From positions 1 to 14,433 of the forward strand of contig QZKK01000064.1 of the NCBI GenBank assembly GCA_003599475.1: 14,433 bases of DNA, written 5' to 3'. This DNA comes from Desulfobacteraceae bacterium (GTDB lineage Bacteria; Desulfobacterota; Desulfobacteria; Desulfobacterales; SURF-15). The stretch's first letter is position 1. Every line of letters starts with the position of its first letter. Position numbers and translations under genes: made by a program. This document shows positions 14,367-14,433 of this stretch, in pieces. A model generated the notes under the pieces. That model had not been told where the DNA came from and made no database searches. It worked only from the letters and a program-made list of their open reading frames with translations.

Positions 14367-14433
14367 CTAATCAACTCTAAATTTGCCCGGAACCGGAAGT
14401 TGTCTTCTTCTATACTACCTTCTACCCGAAATA

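Noticed and set aside
1..14433. CRISPR array, tRNA or rRNA genes, IS transposase, integrase
   Set aside because: I looked for spaced repeats, tRNA-like folds and transposase or integrase motifs on both strands and saw none.

Overview
The window looks like a chromosomal stretch from a GC-rich, anaerobic-type bacterium. The cysteine-rich double-cluster ferredoxin, the intergenic ACACACGAA-type repeat and the overall gene mix suggest a Desulfobacterota (former Deltaproteobacteria) member. This is inference; there is no rRNA or other phylogenetic marker. Nearly every intact gene lies on the minus strand. The exceptions are one small plus-strand gene (3964-4269) and a plus-strand gene fragment (12271-12561).

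Layout from the left. (1) 51-3652 is a three-gene minus-strand cluster reading moxR ATPase, DUF58 protein, DUF4129 membrane protein. The third gene appears to carry a one-base frameshift about 41 codons after a start that overlaps the DUF58 stop. A candidate sigma70 promoter and a short tandem repeat lie upstream of moxR. (2) 3964-4269 is a small unknown gene. (3) 4292-6536 is a type II restriction-modification locus: a complete N6-adenine methyltransferase and, directly after it, the catalytic C-terminal half of a BsuBI/PstI-type endonuclease with no usable start of its own. (4) 6713-10877 is a complete PEP-dependent dihydroxyacetone kinase operon, dhaK-dhaL-dhaM. Its DhaM is an 840-residue EIIA-HPr-full Enzyme I fusion, so the whole phosphate relay from PEP is encoded in three genes. 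(5) 11153-12181 is a D-2-hydroxyacid dehydrogenase of the hydroxypyruvate/phosphoglycerate reductase type, upstream of dhaK on the same strand. (6) 12271-12561 is the C-terminal end of a serine hydroxymethyltransferase, a remnant. (7) 12725-13930 holds a PsiE-like membrane protein and a 2[4Fe-4S] ferredoxin with extra cysteine clusters. (8) 13931-14433 is AT-rich and holds debris: a 31-codon fragment and the C-terminal part of a GNAT acetyltransferase.

The most notable structural observation is that the space between the dehydrogenase and dhaK (about 10905-11150) is a decayed copy of the 3' half of the ferredoxin gene at 13259-13930. It has the same orientation, and one 54-base block has only three mismatches. 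Two direct repeats about 2.36 kb apart therefore bracket the dehydrogenase, the SHMT fragment and psiE. Together with the truncated endonuclease, the SHMT and GNAT fragments and the frameshift, this points to an accessory region that has been rearranged several times. I found no clearly new multi-gene system. The unusual points are the ferredoxin remnant, the methyltransferase/half-endonuclease junction and the self-contained DhaM.
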